Assembly: GCA_963744575.1 (NCBI GenBank)
Contig: CAVUUF010000001.1
Location: forward strand, 248,001-312,000
Direction: 5' to 3'
DNA length: 64,000 nt
Source of the DNA: Palsa-504 sp963744575
GTDB taxonomy: Bacteria; Actinomycetota; Actinomycetes; Streptosporangiales; Streptosporangiaceae
Shown here: in pieces, positions 18,605 through 27,171 of the stretch
Layout: each line of letters opens with the position of its first letter
Position numbering within the stretch: the stretch's first letter is position 1
Translations under genes and position numbers: made by a program
Notes under the pieces: generated by a model
Seen by the model: the letters and a program-made list of their open reading frames with translations, nothing else
Database searches by the model: none
Told to the model about the DNA's origin: nothing

Positions 18605-19539
18605 TACTGCTCTGGGGGGTGCCAGGAGATGGCCCGATGGCGCTGGTGCGCGACGCCCTGGTGCGCATGGGATGCGCCCCGGCATTCCTCGATCAGCGAG
18701 CGGCCCTGGGCGCCGGCGCCGAGATGTCCGTGGGCCCTGATCTGGCTGCGAGCGTGACGACAGCCGAGGGGATGGTCGATCTCGGCGGCGTCACCGCAGC
18801 TTACCTGCGCCCCTACGACCCCCGGGACCTGCCGGCCGTACGTCGCGCCGGTCCAGGCAGCGAAGAGTACCGTCACGCCGTGCAGTTGACGGACCTACTG
18901 GAGTCCTGGGTGGAGCTCACTACGGCGCTGGTCGTCAGCCGGCCGTCGGCAATGGCGCCGAATTCCTCCAAGCCGTTCCAGGCGGCGCAACTTCGCCGCC
19001 TCGGCTTCGACGTCCCGGACACCCTCATCACAACCGACCCGGCTGCGGTCGTCGAATTCCGCGAGAGACACGGGCGGGTGATTTACAAGTCGATCAGCAG
19101 TATCCGGAGTATCGTGTCCGAGCTGACCGACGACCGCATGTCGCGGCTGGACGAGGTGTGCTGGTGCCCGACCCAGTTCCAGGAACGCGTTCCGGGCACC
19201 GACTATCGGGTCCACATCGTGGGCGAGGAGGTATTCACCGCCGAGATACGGTCAGGGGCGGTCGACTACAGGTACGCGGGCCGCCAGGGATCCGATGTGA
19301 CCATCCGGGCCGCTAGCATCACCGACGAGGTGGCGCGGCGGTGTGTCGCGGCCTCGCGGGAAATGGGACTCGCAGTGGCTGGCGTGGACCTCAGGCTCAC
19401 CGACGACGGACGGTGGTATTGTTTCGAGGTGAATCCGTCTCCGGCGTTTAATTTCTACCAGAACTCGACGGGCCAGCGCATAGATGAGGCGATCGCACGC
19501 CTGCTGATCGGCGGTTCTGAGGCGCCGAGTTACTCCTAG
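18601..19539 (+). CDS. RimK-like ATP-grasp ligase
   Basis: A 312-residue ATP-grasp enzyme of the carboxylate-amine/hydroxyl ligase type. Visible motifs are: the central lysine strand RVIYKSISSIRSIVSEL (about residues 158-174); the adenine-binding QFQERVPGTDYRVHIVGEEVFTAEI (about 193-217); and the metal-binding end GVDLRLTDDGRWYCFEVNPSPAFNFY with the E-x-N pair (about 261-286). Such enzymes phosphorylate a carboxylate and couple it to an amine or hydroxyl, as RimK, MvdC/D and graspetide ligases do. As last gene of the eCIS + strand run, its likely substrate is an eCIS protein. The K/E-rich fibre tail is the obvious candidate (inference). Confidence 0.85.
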   Translation: MILLWGVPGDGPMALVRDALVRMGCAPAFLDQRAALGAGAEMSVGPDLAASVTTAEGMVDLGGVTAAYLRPYDPRDLPAVRRAGPGSEEYRHAVQLTDLLESWVELTTALVVSRPSAMAPNSSKPFQAAQLRRLGFDVPDTLITTDPAAVVEFRERHGRVIYKSISSIRSIVSELTDDRMSRLDEVCWCPTQFQERVPGTDYRVHIVGEEVFTAEIRSGAVDYRYAGRQGSDVTIRAASITDEVARRCVAASREMGLAVAGVDLRLTDDGRWYCFEVNPSPAFNFYQNSTGQRIDEAIARLLIGGSEAPSYS

Positions 19540-19556
19540 GCACAGCGGCGCTTTCG

Positions 19557-21095
19557 CTACGGTGGGGTGCGGAATTCTTTCAGGAAGGGCGCATATTCGG
19601 CGACGCCCGTGCCCGCTTTCAGGTCATTATAGTAGTCGCGCGCGATATTGCCTTGTTGTTCAGTAGTAAAACTGGAAAGCCCGTTTCCGGCGGCTGCCGC
19701 CGCGGCCAGGGCCGGCTTGCCTCCGTACGCGTACGAGCTCACGCCGGCCCAGCACAATATCGCCCGTGTCCCCGTGGCGACGACGCTCCTTCCGTGCTGG
19801 TACTGCCAGGAGTGGGTGAGCTCATGGATCAGCCAGGGCAGGTAGCGCGGATTGGCCGACGCCCCGACCGGGAAATTGACGCCGGACGGAAGAGTCCGCG
19901 CGATTCCGCCCGCGCCCAGGAGCGGGTCCTCGGTCACGCGGATGGCCGCATAGTCCAGGCCCGGGCCGAAGACCAGGCGCGCCTCGGCTGTCTCCGCTGA
20001 GGTGAGGGGCCGGTCGGTCTGGCGGATGACATCTCGGTCGCGTCCGATCGTCTGCGTCCAGAGCCCTTGCAGTTCGTGTAGCTCCTCTCCGGTGAACAAC
20101 TTCGCGTTGTGGCGGTCCGCGAGCACCGTGGTCATTTCCGCGGCGCGGCCGAATCCTGCCGCCGAGAAGGCGGCCAGGATCTCCGCCCACGTCGCGGCGC
20201 CGATAGCCGGGAGCGAGTAGAAGTCCCGGTCGCCGATCGCGTTGACCTCGACTTTGCCGGCGGCGATAAGAGCCGCCAGCGCGGCGCGGATGCGCGCGGA
20301 ATCCGCGGTCGAAGTGACACTGGTGACCCACGCCGCCTCTCCCGTGGTCGGCAGGATCTCGCTGTGTGACGACGAGTACGCGGCCAGGACCCGGCGGATG
20401 GCCGGCTTCGCCGCCACGCCGACCCGGCGTGGTGTCACCACGCGTGAGTACTCGGCGGCCTGCGACGCGGCCCGCTCAGACGCGTCGGCCGGCCCCGATA
20501 CGGCCAGCTTCCAGGCTTCCGACACGGGCGTGGCGGGATCCTGCGCGACGTGCGCCAGCTCGTGAACCAGCAGCTTCGTGCCGGCTGGACCGGCTGGCGG
20601 ATATTCGCCTCGCCGGAAGAAGATGTGCGAGCCGACCGTGAAGGCACGCGCGGACAACCGGTCGGCTGCGTCGGCGGCCACATCGTCGGTGTGCACGCGC
20701 ACCGCGCGAAGGTCGTCGCCGAAGCCGGGATGGCTCGCCCTCAGGCTGGGCTGAATCTGATTGTCGAGCGGCTGCCCCGGCCGCTCGGCCGCGCGCCGCA
20801 CCGCCAGCCTCCAGCCGAGAGTGCCGTGGTCGAGGAATCGCTGCGTGCCGCGGGAGGCCGCGGCGATGTCCGTCACGCTCACGCTGCTTTCGGGAACACG
20901 GCCCGCGGCGAGCCGTGGTGGGCCGGCCGGACGTGCCAGTACCCGGCTCGGTCGTAGGTCCGGGCCGGACCGCGTGGCGGCGCCGTCGCGGCGCGCGAGA
21001 TGGCGCCCGGTCAGCCCGGTGTTTCCCGGCCAGGCCGGTGACCGGGCTACGCGAGCGTCCTGAGAACTCTTGTGCGCCCACGTTGCGTCAGCCAT
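19557..21095 (-). CDS. DUF4157 eCIS effector-type protein with two HExxH-like motifs
   Basis: A 512-residue protein. The DUF4157 core around residues 125-185 reads FGDDLRAVRVHTDDVAADAADRLSARAFTVGSHIFFRRGEY...LLVHELAHVAQ, with a zinc-protease-like HELAH. DUF4157 is a known marker of eCIS cargo. The C-terminal domain has a second motif, LIHELTHSWQYQHG, near residue 422, in a sequence unlike DUF4157. I chose ATG 21095 because AAGGGG lies 9 bases upstream; an in-frame ATG at 21152 would add 19 residues. It is downstream of the glycosyltransferase-PAAR gene on the same strand, with a 181-bp gap, and converges with the ATP-grasp gene. Confidence 0.85.
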   Translation of the reverse strand: MADATWAHKSSQDARVARSPAWPGNTGLTGRHLARRDGAATRSGPDLRPSRVLARPAGPPRLAAGRVPESSVSVTDIAAASRGTQRFLDHGTLGWRLAVRRAAERPGQPLDNQIQPSLRASHPGFGDDLRAVRVHTDDVAADAADRLSARAFTVGSHIFFRRGEYPPAGPAGTKLLVHELAHVAQDPATPVSEAWKLAVSGPADASERAASQAAEYSRVVTPRRVGVAAKPAIRRVLAAYSSSHSEILPTTGEAAWVTSVTSTADSARIRAALAALIAAGKVEVNAIGDRDFYSLPAIGAATWAEILAAFSAAGFGRAAEMTTVLADRHNAKLFTGEELHELQGLWTQTIGRDRDVIRQTDRPLTSAETAEARLVFGPGLDYAAIRVTEDPLLGAGGIARTLPSGVNFPVGASANPRYLPWLIHELTHSWQYQHGRSVVATGTRAILCWAGVSSYAYGGKPALAAAAAAGNGLSSFTTEQQGNIARDYYNDLKAGTGVAEYAPFLKEFRTPP

Positions 21096-21276
21096 CGGCT
21101 CATACCCCTTGGTACTCTCCGGTCCCGCAGCACAATAATTGCACACCGTCACCGCGCGTCACCAGGGGCGGTCGATCTGGAAACCTAAAGGTAAGCCCTC
21201 CCGAGATTCGGGTCCACTGAAGACACGGTTGGTGCGGGATCACCGCTGAGATCCACGGCGCCGGGCCCGGGATCGA

Positions 21277-21654
21277 TCACTGCAGGTTCACCGCGGTCTG
21301 CCCCGCGGCGCTTATCGTCACGACACCGTCCCAGGTGCAGGTGCACTGGGAGGAGTCGTCCAGCGCGGCGACCTCGCCGATTGTGACATGCGTGGAGCCC
21401 GGCGACCACGGCGAGAGCACGGGCTGGCACGGCTGCGGGGTAAGAGTGCCCGAAGCCGCAGTCGTAGCCTGGGCCACCTGCGGGTTGGACAGCGACATGC
21501 ACAGGCCGAACGGCGGGGCGTTCGCCGCCGCGGTGTCGGTCACGACGCCTGCGGCGCTGCCCGCCGACGTCTCGGTATCCGACGCGGAGAACGTGGCAGG
21601 CGTCGTGCCGAACGAGCACTGCAACGTAGCCCCTGTGCAGACCAGGTTCGGCAT
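21277..21654 (-). CDS. DUF4280 PAAR-like spike tip (possible independent internal start)
   Basis: The last 125 codons of the glycosyltransferase ORF match a complete DUF4280 protein. They start at an in-frame ATG at 21654 preceded by a GAGGGG box with 7-base spacing. Family members are usually stand-alone proteins of about this length, so the tip may be translated on its own, with the upstream frame merely lacking a stop. Seven cysteines, including the CTCTW pattern, are typical of the family. Confidence 0.6.
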   Translation of the reverse strand: MPNLVCTGATLQCSFGTTPATFSASDTETSAGSAAGVVTDTAAANAPPFGLCMSLSNPQVAQATTAASGTLTPQPCQPVLSPWSPGSTHVTIGEVAALDDSSQCTCTWDGVVTISAAGQTAVNLQ

Positions 21655-24132
21655 GACCCGTCCCCTCAACTCGATGACCATCATTCGTGGCGATAATGTC
21701 CGGGCGCCCAGCCCTTCATTACCGGACGACGATCCAGCAGCGACGGGAAGCCGCCCCGATGTCGCCCCGGTCAGGCGCTGGTAAAACGCCATGTCGTCGC
21801 CGAGGAGCTCTGCTACTTCGCTGCTGGGCCGGGGACTCCAGTGCGCACCCCGGACAGATTTGGGAACCGTGTTGCGGCCATGGATGATCGCGACGATACA
21901 TCCGGCCGCCCGGACGTCGGCGACCCGACGTACGGCCGGGTTGAAGACGAAGCGCGTGTCCTCCCCGATCGCCACGTCGGGGAACGGGCAGCGGGTCCAC
22001 AGCTCCTTGCGGTAACACAGGCTGGTCCCGGCAGCCCACGGGCGGAGCCCGTCAGGCCATGTGAACCGCCACGCCGAGGAGCTGGCGGGCTCGTAGCACA
22101 GCAGGCTGCCCGTCCCGCAGACCTCGGCATCGCCGCCGGTCAAGGCCGCGACCTGTACGCTCACTCGATCCGGCGATGCCCAGTCGTCGTCGTCCCAGTG
22201 CACGATGATCGACCCGCGGGCGAGGTCACAGGCCAGGTTGCGCTTGGCCCCGAGGACGGTACGGGCCTTGAGCCGGTGGTATGCGATGCGGGGATCAGCC
22301 GGCAGCAGATCGCTCACCGGCTCCGGGCTGTCGTCGACGATGATCAGCTCCTTGGCCGGGTAATCCTGCCGCAGGAAATAGCTGACCGACTGAGGCACGA
22401 ACAGGCGGCGGTCGAAGGTCGGCATGACGCAGCTGACAAGCGGGGCCGCGCTCTGCGCGGATGCGGCCGCCGAGCGGGCAGCGTAGAACGCCCGCGCTTC
22501 GGGCGGCAGGTCGGGTTCGGGCACGTGTTCCCAGCCAGCGGCCCCTCCGGTGAGCCCGCAAACGATGCCCCAGGCGTTCGTGCCGTGACGGACGTAGACG
22601 AAGATCCCCTCCGCCTCGACTGCGCGCAGCCGGGCGCCTCTGCGCACGGCCTGCTCGAGGAAGACGGCGTCCTCGGCCAGTGAGCAGTTGGGGAACCTGG
22701 CCTTTTCCTCCCAGACCCGGCGCCGGTATACCAGAGTCCCCCCGTGCACGTCGCGGACGAAGAGACGACGGTGAAGATCGGGTCCGCAGCGCCAGAAGCG
22801 CCAGGTCGCAAGATCGAGCATTAGGCCATCGCGGAGGGCGGTGATGTCGGCCTCGCCGACCTGGATTGCCGCGACCTGCCGGGCGAGCCGCTCAGGTCCG
22901 TACCAATCGTCGTCATCCCAGTGGGCCACGATCTCGCCGCGGGCGAGCCGACACGCCTCGTTGCGCATTGCTCCAATGCTCCGCGACGCCATCCCGGTAT
23001 TGACATACCGAATGCGGGGGTCGTTGGGCAACCGTCCCGCCAGGGAGGCGGTGCCGTCCTCCACCACCACCAGCTCCTTGTTCGCGTAGTCCTGAGCGCA
23101 GAAGTAGCGCACGGCCTGGAGTGCGAAGTCCGGCCGGTCCCTGGTCACCATGATCGCGGTGACCAGCGGAAGCTGCGGCTTGGGCGTCGCAGCGGCGGCC
23201 GGCCGGGGCGGTGGCTCCGGTTGCGCTGGGGGCTCCGGCGGTTGCGCTGGGGGCTCCGGCGGCGGTTGTGGCGGCGGGCCGGCTGCCGCGGGCAAAGACC
23301 CGCCTACAGGCCTGCGCAGCGTGAGGAGGGCAGCAGGTGCGAAATGCTCACAGTCCTCGCCCCGGCAGTGGGCCTCGTAGTCCGGACGCAGCCCTTTCAG
23401 ACGCAGGCGGCAGAAGCGGTCCTGGTAGAGGTGACGGGCACCCTCCATCTCGTCAAGGTCGGCGGCGCGCCGCCGCTCCGTGGGCGGGTAGCGGTAGGCG
23501 TAGGCGGCGGGCACCCAGACCCCCTGGAAGCCTGCCCGGGCGGCACGGATGTTGTAGTCCATCTCCCAGCAGGGTCCGAGGCCATACTCTTCGTCGGCTC
23601 CGCCGATGGCCTCAACGACCTGGCGTCCGACGGCCAGGCAGAACTCTGCCAGGCTGTACAGCGGCTCGAGCGAGCGAACCTCCGCGCCGAAACGCTGGCG
23701 TGCCAGCGCGGCGGTACGGGCCACGTCCGGCGCCGCGGCCCCGCTGAATACGCCCTGCTCATTCCACGAGCGATTAGTGGATGGGCCGACCAGCCCCCGC
23801 CCGGGGTAGGCCAGCGCGTTCACCAGCATGGCCAGACATCCCGGCCCGAGCAACGTGCCGCTCTCCACGAGAACCACCGCCGCGGCATCGCTGCGCGACA
23901 CCAGCCGGTTGAAACACGCCGCAGGACCGTTCGGCTCCTTGGTCCCCCATTGCCGGAGACTGCTCAGTACAGGCTCGGTCCTGAGCGCCGTTGACAAGGC
24001 GGCATCCGGGCCGTCGGGCAGCAGCACGATATCGACGCCGGGCCCGCCGCCGAACTGCAGCCACCGCACGGTCTCCACAAGATGCGCCGGCTCGGCATGG
24101 GCGTGTACCCCGACCACGACACCCGCATGCAT
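21277..24132 (-). CDS. Triple GT2-like glycosyltransferase fused to a DUF4280 PAAR-like tip
   Basis: A 951-residue single ORF. Domains: a GT2-like region (1-270, with GLVGPSTNRSWNEQGVFSG); a Pro-rich linker (about 285-315); a GT2 domain (about 325-550) with IMVTRDRPDFALQAVRYF and HWDDDDWYGPERL; a second GT2 domain (about 565-800) with MPTFDRRLFVPQSVSYFLRQDYPAKELIIVDDSPEP (split over the fold) and VHWDDDDWASPDR; a short linker; and a DUF4280 PAAR-like domain (827-951) with NLVCTGATLQCSFG, PFGLCMSLSNPQVA and TPQPCQPVLSPWSPGSTHV. PAAR-like proteins cap the spike. The gene may make a fusion, or a separate PAAR from an internal start at 21654. Either way it is an enzyme-on-tip candidate. Confidence 0.8.
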   Translation of the reverse strand: MHAGVVVGVHAHAEPAHLVETVRWLQFGGGPGVDIVLLPDGPDAALSTALRTEPVLSSLRQWGTKEPNGPAACFNRLVSRSDAAAVVLVESGTLLGPGCLAMLVNALAYPGRGLVGPSTNRSWNEQGVFSGAAAPDVARTAALARQRFGAEVRSLEPLYSLAEFCLAVGRQVVEAIGGADEEYGLGPCWEMDYNIRAARAGFQGVWVPAAYAYRYPPTERRRAADLDEMEGARHLYQDRFCRLRLKGLRPDYEAHCRGEDCEHFAPAALLTLRRPVGGSLPAAAGPPPQPPPEPPAQPPEPPAQPEPPPRPAAAATPKPQLPLVTAIMVTRDRPDFALQAVRYFCAQDYANKELVVVEDGTASLAGRLPNDPRIRYVNTGMASRSIGAMRNEACRLARGEIVAHWDDDDWYGPERLARQVAAIQVGEADITALRDGLMLDLATWRFWRCGPDLHRRLFVRDVHGGTLVYRRRVWEEKARFPNCSLAEDAVFLEQAVRRGARLRAVEAEGIFVYVRHGTNAWGIVCGLTGGAAGWEHVPEPDLPPEARAFYAARSAAASAQSAAPLVSCVMPTFDRRLFVPQSVSYFLRQDYPAKELIIVDDSPEPVSDLLPADPRIAYHRLKARTVLGAKRNLACDLARGSIIVHWDDDDWASPDRVSVQVAALTGGDAEVCGTGSLLCYEPASSSAWRFTWPDGLRPWAAGTSLCYRKELWTRCPFPDVAIGEDTRFVFNPAVRRVADVRAAGCIVAIIHGRNTVPKSVRGAHWSPRPSSEVAELLGDDMAFYQRLTGATSGRLPVAAGSSSGNEGLGARTLSPRMMVIELRGRVMPNLVCTGATLQCSFGTTPATFSASDTETSAGSAAGVVTDTAAANAPPFGLCMSLSNPQVAQATTAASGTLTPQPCQPVLSPWSPGSTHVTIGEVAALDDSSQCTCTWDGVVTISAAGQTAVNLQ
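21662..21667 (-). promoter_or_regulatory. Internal ribosome-binding site GAGGGG before the PAAR-like domain
   Basis: On the minus strand GAGGGG spans 21667-21662, seven bases before ATG 21654. It is stronger than the barely visible site before the full-length start at 24132. It lies within an open frame, so both long and short products are possible. Confidence 0.55.
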
Positions 24133-24576
24133 GGATCAAGGTTGTCCGACCTGTGTTACCTGTCCGTCACTAAACCATCACCAGCAGCTTCGGCTGTCCG
24201 GAAAACGTGTGCGGCCAGAATGCTCGCGGATGGCGCGGCTAGTTAGGAGTGGCGCCGGGCGGGAGCGTGAGGATCACGAAGGAGCACCGCGGGAATCCCG
24301 AAGAGCATGCCGCCGCTCGATGGGCCTTCTGCGCACAGCGACGAATGCTAACGTTGCTTGCTCTCCCCGGGCACCTCCTGACGCTGCGACCCGGTTAGGA
24401 ACTGGGTCCGGGCCAACGCCGACGTCAAACTCGGCCGCACAGAGCAGTACCACCCGATCGTGACGCGCTGATGACGGTCGGGTAACGGTCGGCCGGGATC
24501 ATAGCCAAAGCGCCGACTTGGGGAGCCCGCATCGTGCATTCGGAACCAATCTCGACCCGGCCCGGGTCGCAGTCCT
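24133..24576. other. Divergent intergenic region between the two payload operons
   Basis: About 440 bp separating the minus-strand glycosyltransferase-PAAR gene from the plus-strand DUF4157 gene. It presumably holds both promoters. I see no convincing -35/-10 pair, operator dyad or small gene; short frames here lack a ribosome-binding site and read as shadows. Confidence 0.5.
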
Positions 24577-27171
24577 GTGGGCGCGGCACCCATTGTGGGA
24601 TGTGCCGTGGGTAGCCAGCAGATCGCTGCGAGGACTCGGGAACGGCCCGCGGATCCGTCCGTTCAGAGGGTCGGTACCAGGTGCTCTTGCGGCCATGTCA
24701 CGACACCCGGAGGCGAATGCGGTGCGTGCCGCGCGCGGCGGCTGAACCCCCCGGGGACGCACTCAGATACGGGCCCGGGCAGGGTAAGACAGGGATCACC
24801 GTCGGTGCGGCTTCGACCCAGCACGCTGCCGCCCGTGGAGCCGAGGGTCGACCCGGCGCAGGAGCTCGAGCGCCAAGCTAGTGCGGTAGGGGCGAAAGTC
24901 GCGGGGGCTGGCCTGCGGGCTTCGCGGAGCGAACTGTCTCCCGGGGGTAAGCTGCCGACCGACATCAGCCTGTCGCTTGTCCCGACGGTCGGTCACGGCG
25001 TCGGCGACCTGCGAGTGCACACTGGATCGGCGGCCGCCCGCGCGGCCGCGTCGCTCGATGCCAAGGCGTTCACTCACGGTCGCGATGTGTACTTCGGCGC
25101 GGGCGAATACCGTCCCGACACTTCGGCCGGTCTCGCGCTTATAGCGCATGAGGCAGTGCACGCCATGCAGCAAGGCGCGGTTCCGCGCTCCACCTTCGTG
25201 ACTACGCTTGTTCCGAGGTCGATCCAGCGCCAGCCCCGTCCGACGACGCCTCCGCAAGCGCCGGGGACACGGGGTGCGGCGGGCCAGGGCATCCGCATTC
25301 GCTGGACGGGCTCGCTCCAGTCTTCGCTGTTCGACTTTGCGCGTGCGCTGGGCGCAAGCGACGAGACGGCCGCAGCGGCGGCGCGGCAGGTTGTGGCGAA
25401 CGCGAGCCGCTTTATCGTCCAGGGCAAAGGTTCGACGCGTGAGGAATTCGAACGCACGCCGCGGGAGACCTTCGATCTTGATCCAAACCTGACGGAAACG
25501 CTCGCAGCCGCGCTCGGCACCACTGCCTCCGCGCTTCGGACGCAGGCACCCCGAGCGGCGGCGATCCAGGAAGCGCTGACGGCGCTCGCTCCGATCGAGG
25601 CCGCATTGGAGGGACGTGCTCCGCCCGTTCGCGAGGAGCAAGAGCGACAGGCCGAGCGCTGGTCCGGACCGCGGACGCCGGTCCGCGGCGCGTGGGCGGT
25701 CCTCGACGGCAACGAGCCTCTCGCCAGGTCCTACCTTCGTCTCATGGAGAACTTCGCTGGATTGCAGCTAACTCCCGCGACGACCGCCGCAGCGTCCGGA
25801 GGCCTGACTGAGGCCGAGCTCGGTCAGCTCGTCGGGAAGGACCAGCGCCTTCGCGTCTACACGAATCTCTTCACCCAGGGCTGGGCAGAGTTCATCCAGG
25901 CAGGCGGCACCGAGATTCCTCGGTTCGAGCCCCTGGAAGAGCGCATCTTCGAGCAGCTGACGTGGGGGAATCCCACCGCAGCGCGCAATCAGCTCAAGAT
26001 CGGAACGGGATGGCCCGAGAACGCATTCGGGATCACCGAGCGCAGCGGCGGCATGTTGCTTTATGACGCGGGCGGCAATCCGCTGCCGTCGTTCAGCGGA
26101 ATGTTGATGCGAGATCACGGCTATGTCGGCGCGCAACCGCCGGGCTGGGGCATCGACATCGGCTCGGTCAGCGATCCTGCCCTCAAGCTATTCCTGAACA
26201 TACTCCGTCAGCAGTTCGGCGATCCGACGCGAATGGTCGGCGCGGCCGCCAAGGCCTACATGGAGAATATCGACCTCGTCAACGCGCGGGTCGCGCAGGG
26301 GCTCACGGAAGAGGTGATCAAGAAGTTCGAGGAGATGCTCCCCGTGTTCGTGGGATTCCTCGCCGGCCACGGACTATCGAGCGTGCTGCTCGCGTCTCCC
26401 AACCCCGCGCTGGTGGCGATCGGCGGTGCCCTCAAAGGGTTGCTCACGGCGGCTGGGTACATCCTCGACATCGACTTCGCGGGGTCAGCGCTGGCCCGCC
26501 TGCTCCAAGCGGGCTATCACCTAAGCCGGGTCGTCAAGCGAGCCGACGGCACGTTCACCGAATTGTCGGAGTACCACCTCGACCAGGCCGCCGGTCCGCT
26601 GCGCTCGATGGTCGCCGACGTCGCCGCGATGATGCTGATGCAGCGGCTGGGCGAGGTCTTCCGCGGCCGGGAGCCGGCCACGCTCGAGTGCACGCGCTGC
26701 TCGGTGTCCAAGCGGGAGGCGCGTGCACGCGAGCGTGCCGCCGAGCGAAATCAGATGGCCGAGTGGGGGATGACCCGTACGCAGATCGAAGGGCTGCGTC
26801 GTGCCGTCATCGAACGCCCGCGCCCGGCGGCGGTCAGCGGACGTCAGCACCGCGGAGCGCTCGACCACGGCGTTCCCGACGCTACTGTCCTGCGCACAAT
26901 CAACGACCCCCAGGTGATCATGATCGCCAAGAACGGCAATTGGGTGTTCTACCGCAACGGGACGATCGCCGTGACTCCGCGCGGGGAGCCAGGATTCGTG
27001 CGCACCGCGTTCGGTCGGGGCGGAACCGTGCCGCAGCGGCGCTTGGCGGACGTGCAGGCGATCTATCCCGAGGCGGGGCTGCGGGTCGGCAGTCCGGAGC
27101 CTCCGATCAGGCTCGACCTCTGGAAGTCACAGCAGACGGGCGACTTCGCCGTAATTACGATATGGCCGTGA
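24577..27171 (+). CDS. DUF4157 eCIS effector with possible C-terminal toxin domain
   Basis: About 864 residues from GTG 24577; the start is uncertain because no clear ribosome-binding site is visible. Near the N-terminus C36, C38, C48 and C51 (RCSCGHVTTPGGECGACR) form a small zinc-ribbon-like motif often seen ahead of DUF4157. The DUF4157 core (about 137-198) includes GVGDLRVHTGSAAARAAASLDAKAF and ALIAHEAVHAMQQ. The middle is helical. A hydrophobic Gly/Ala/Leu stretch lies near 585-640. The last about 80 residues (VIMIAKNGNWVFYRNGTIAVTPRGEPGFVRTAF) look like a compact alpha/beta toxin fold, but I cannot name it. Composition is visibly less GC-rich than the baseplate genes. Confidence 0.78.
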   Translation: MGAAPIVGCAVGSQQIAARTRERPADPSVQRVGTRCSCGHVTTPGGECGACRARRLNPPGTHSDTGPGRVRQGSPSVRLRPSTLPPVEPRVDPAQELERQASAVGAKVAGAGLRASRSELSPGGKLPTDISLSLVPTVGHGVGDLRVHTGSAAARAAASLDAKAFTHGRDVYFGAGEYRPDTSAGLALIAHEAVHAMQQGAVPRSTFVTTLVPRSIQRQPRPTTPPQAPGTRGAAGQGIRIRWTGSLQSSLFDFARALGASDETAAAAARQVVANASRFIVQGKGSTREEFERTPRETFDLDPNLTETLAAALGTTASALRTQAPRAAAIQEALTALAPIEAALEGRAPPVREEQERQAERWSGPRTPVRGAWAVLDGNEPLARSYLRLMENFAGLQLTPATTAAASGGLTEAELGQLVGKDQRLRVYTNLFTQGWAEFIQAGGTEIPRFEPLEERIFEQLTWGNPTAARNQLKIGTGWPENAFGITERSGGMLLYDAGGNPLPSFSGMLMRDHGYVGAQPPGWGIDIGSVSDPALKLFLNILRQQFGDPTRMVGAAAKAYMENIDLVNARVAQGLTEEVIKKFEEMLPVFVGFLAGHGLSSVLLASPNPALVAIGGALKGLLTAAGYILDIDFAGSALARLLQAGYHLSRVVKRADGTFTELSEYHLDQAAGPLRSMVADVAAMMLMQRLGEVFRGREPATLECTRCSVSKREARARERAAERNQMAEWGMTRTQIEGLRRAVIERPRPAAVSGRQHRGALDHGVPDATVLRTINDPQVIMIAKNGNWVFYRNGTIAVTPRGEPGFVRTAFGRGGTVPQRRLADVQAIYPEAGLRVGSPEPPIRLDLWKSQQTGDFAVITIWP

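Noticed and set aside
23828..24463. 211-codon plus-strand frame over the glycosyltransferase start
   Set aside because: Antisense to a well-supported gene, no ribosome-binding site or motif.
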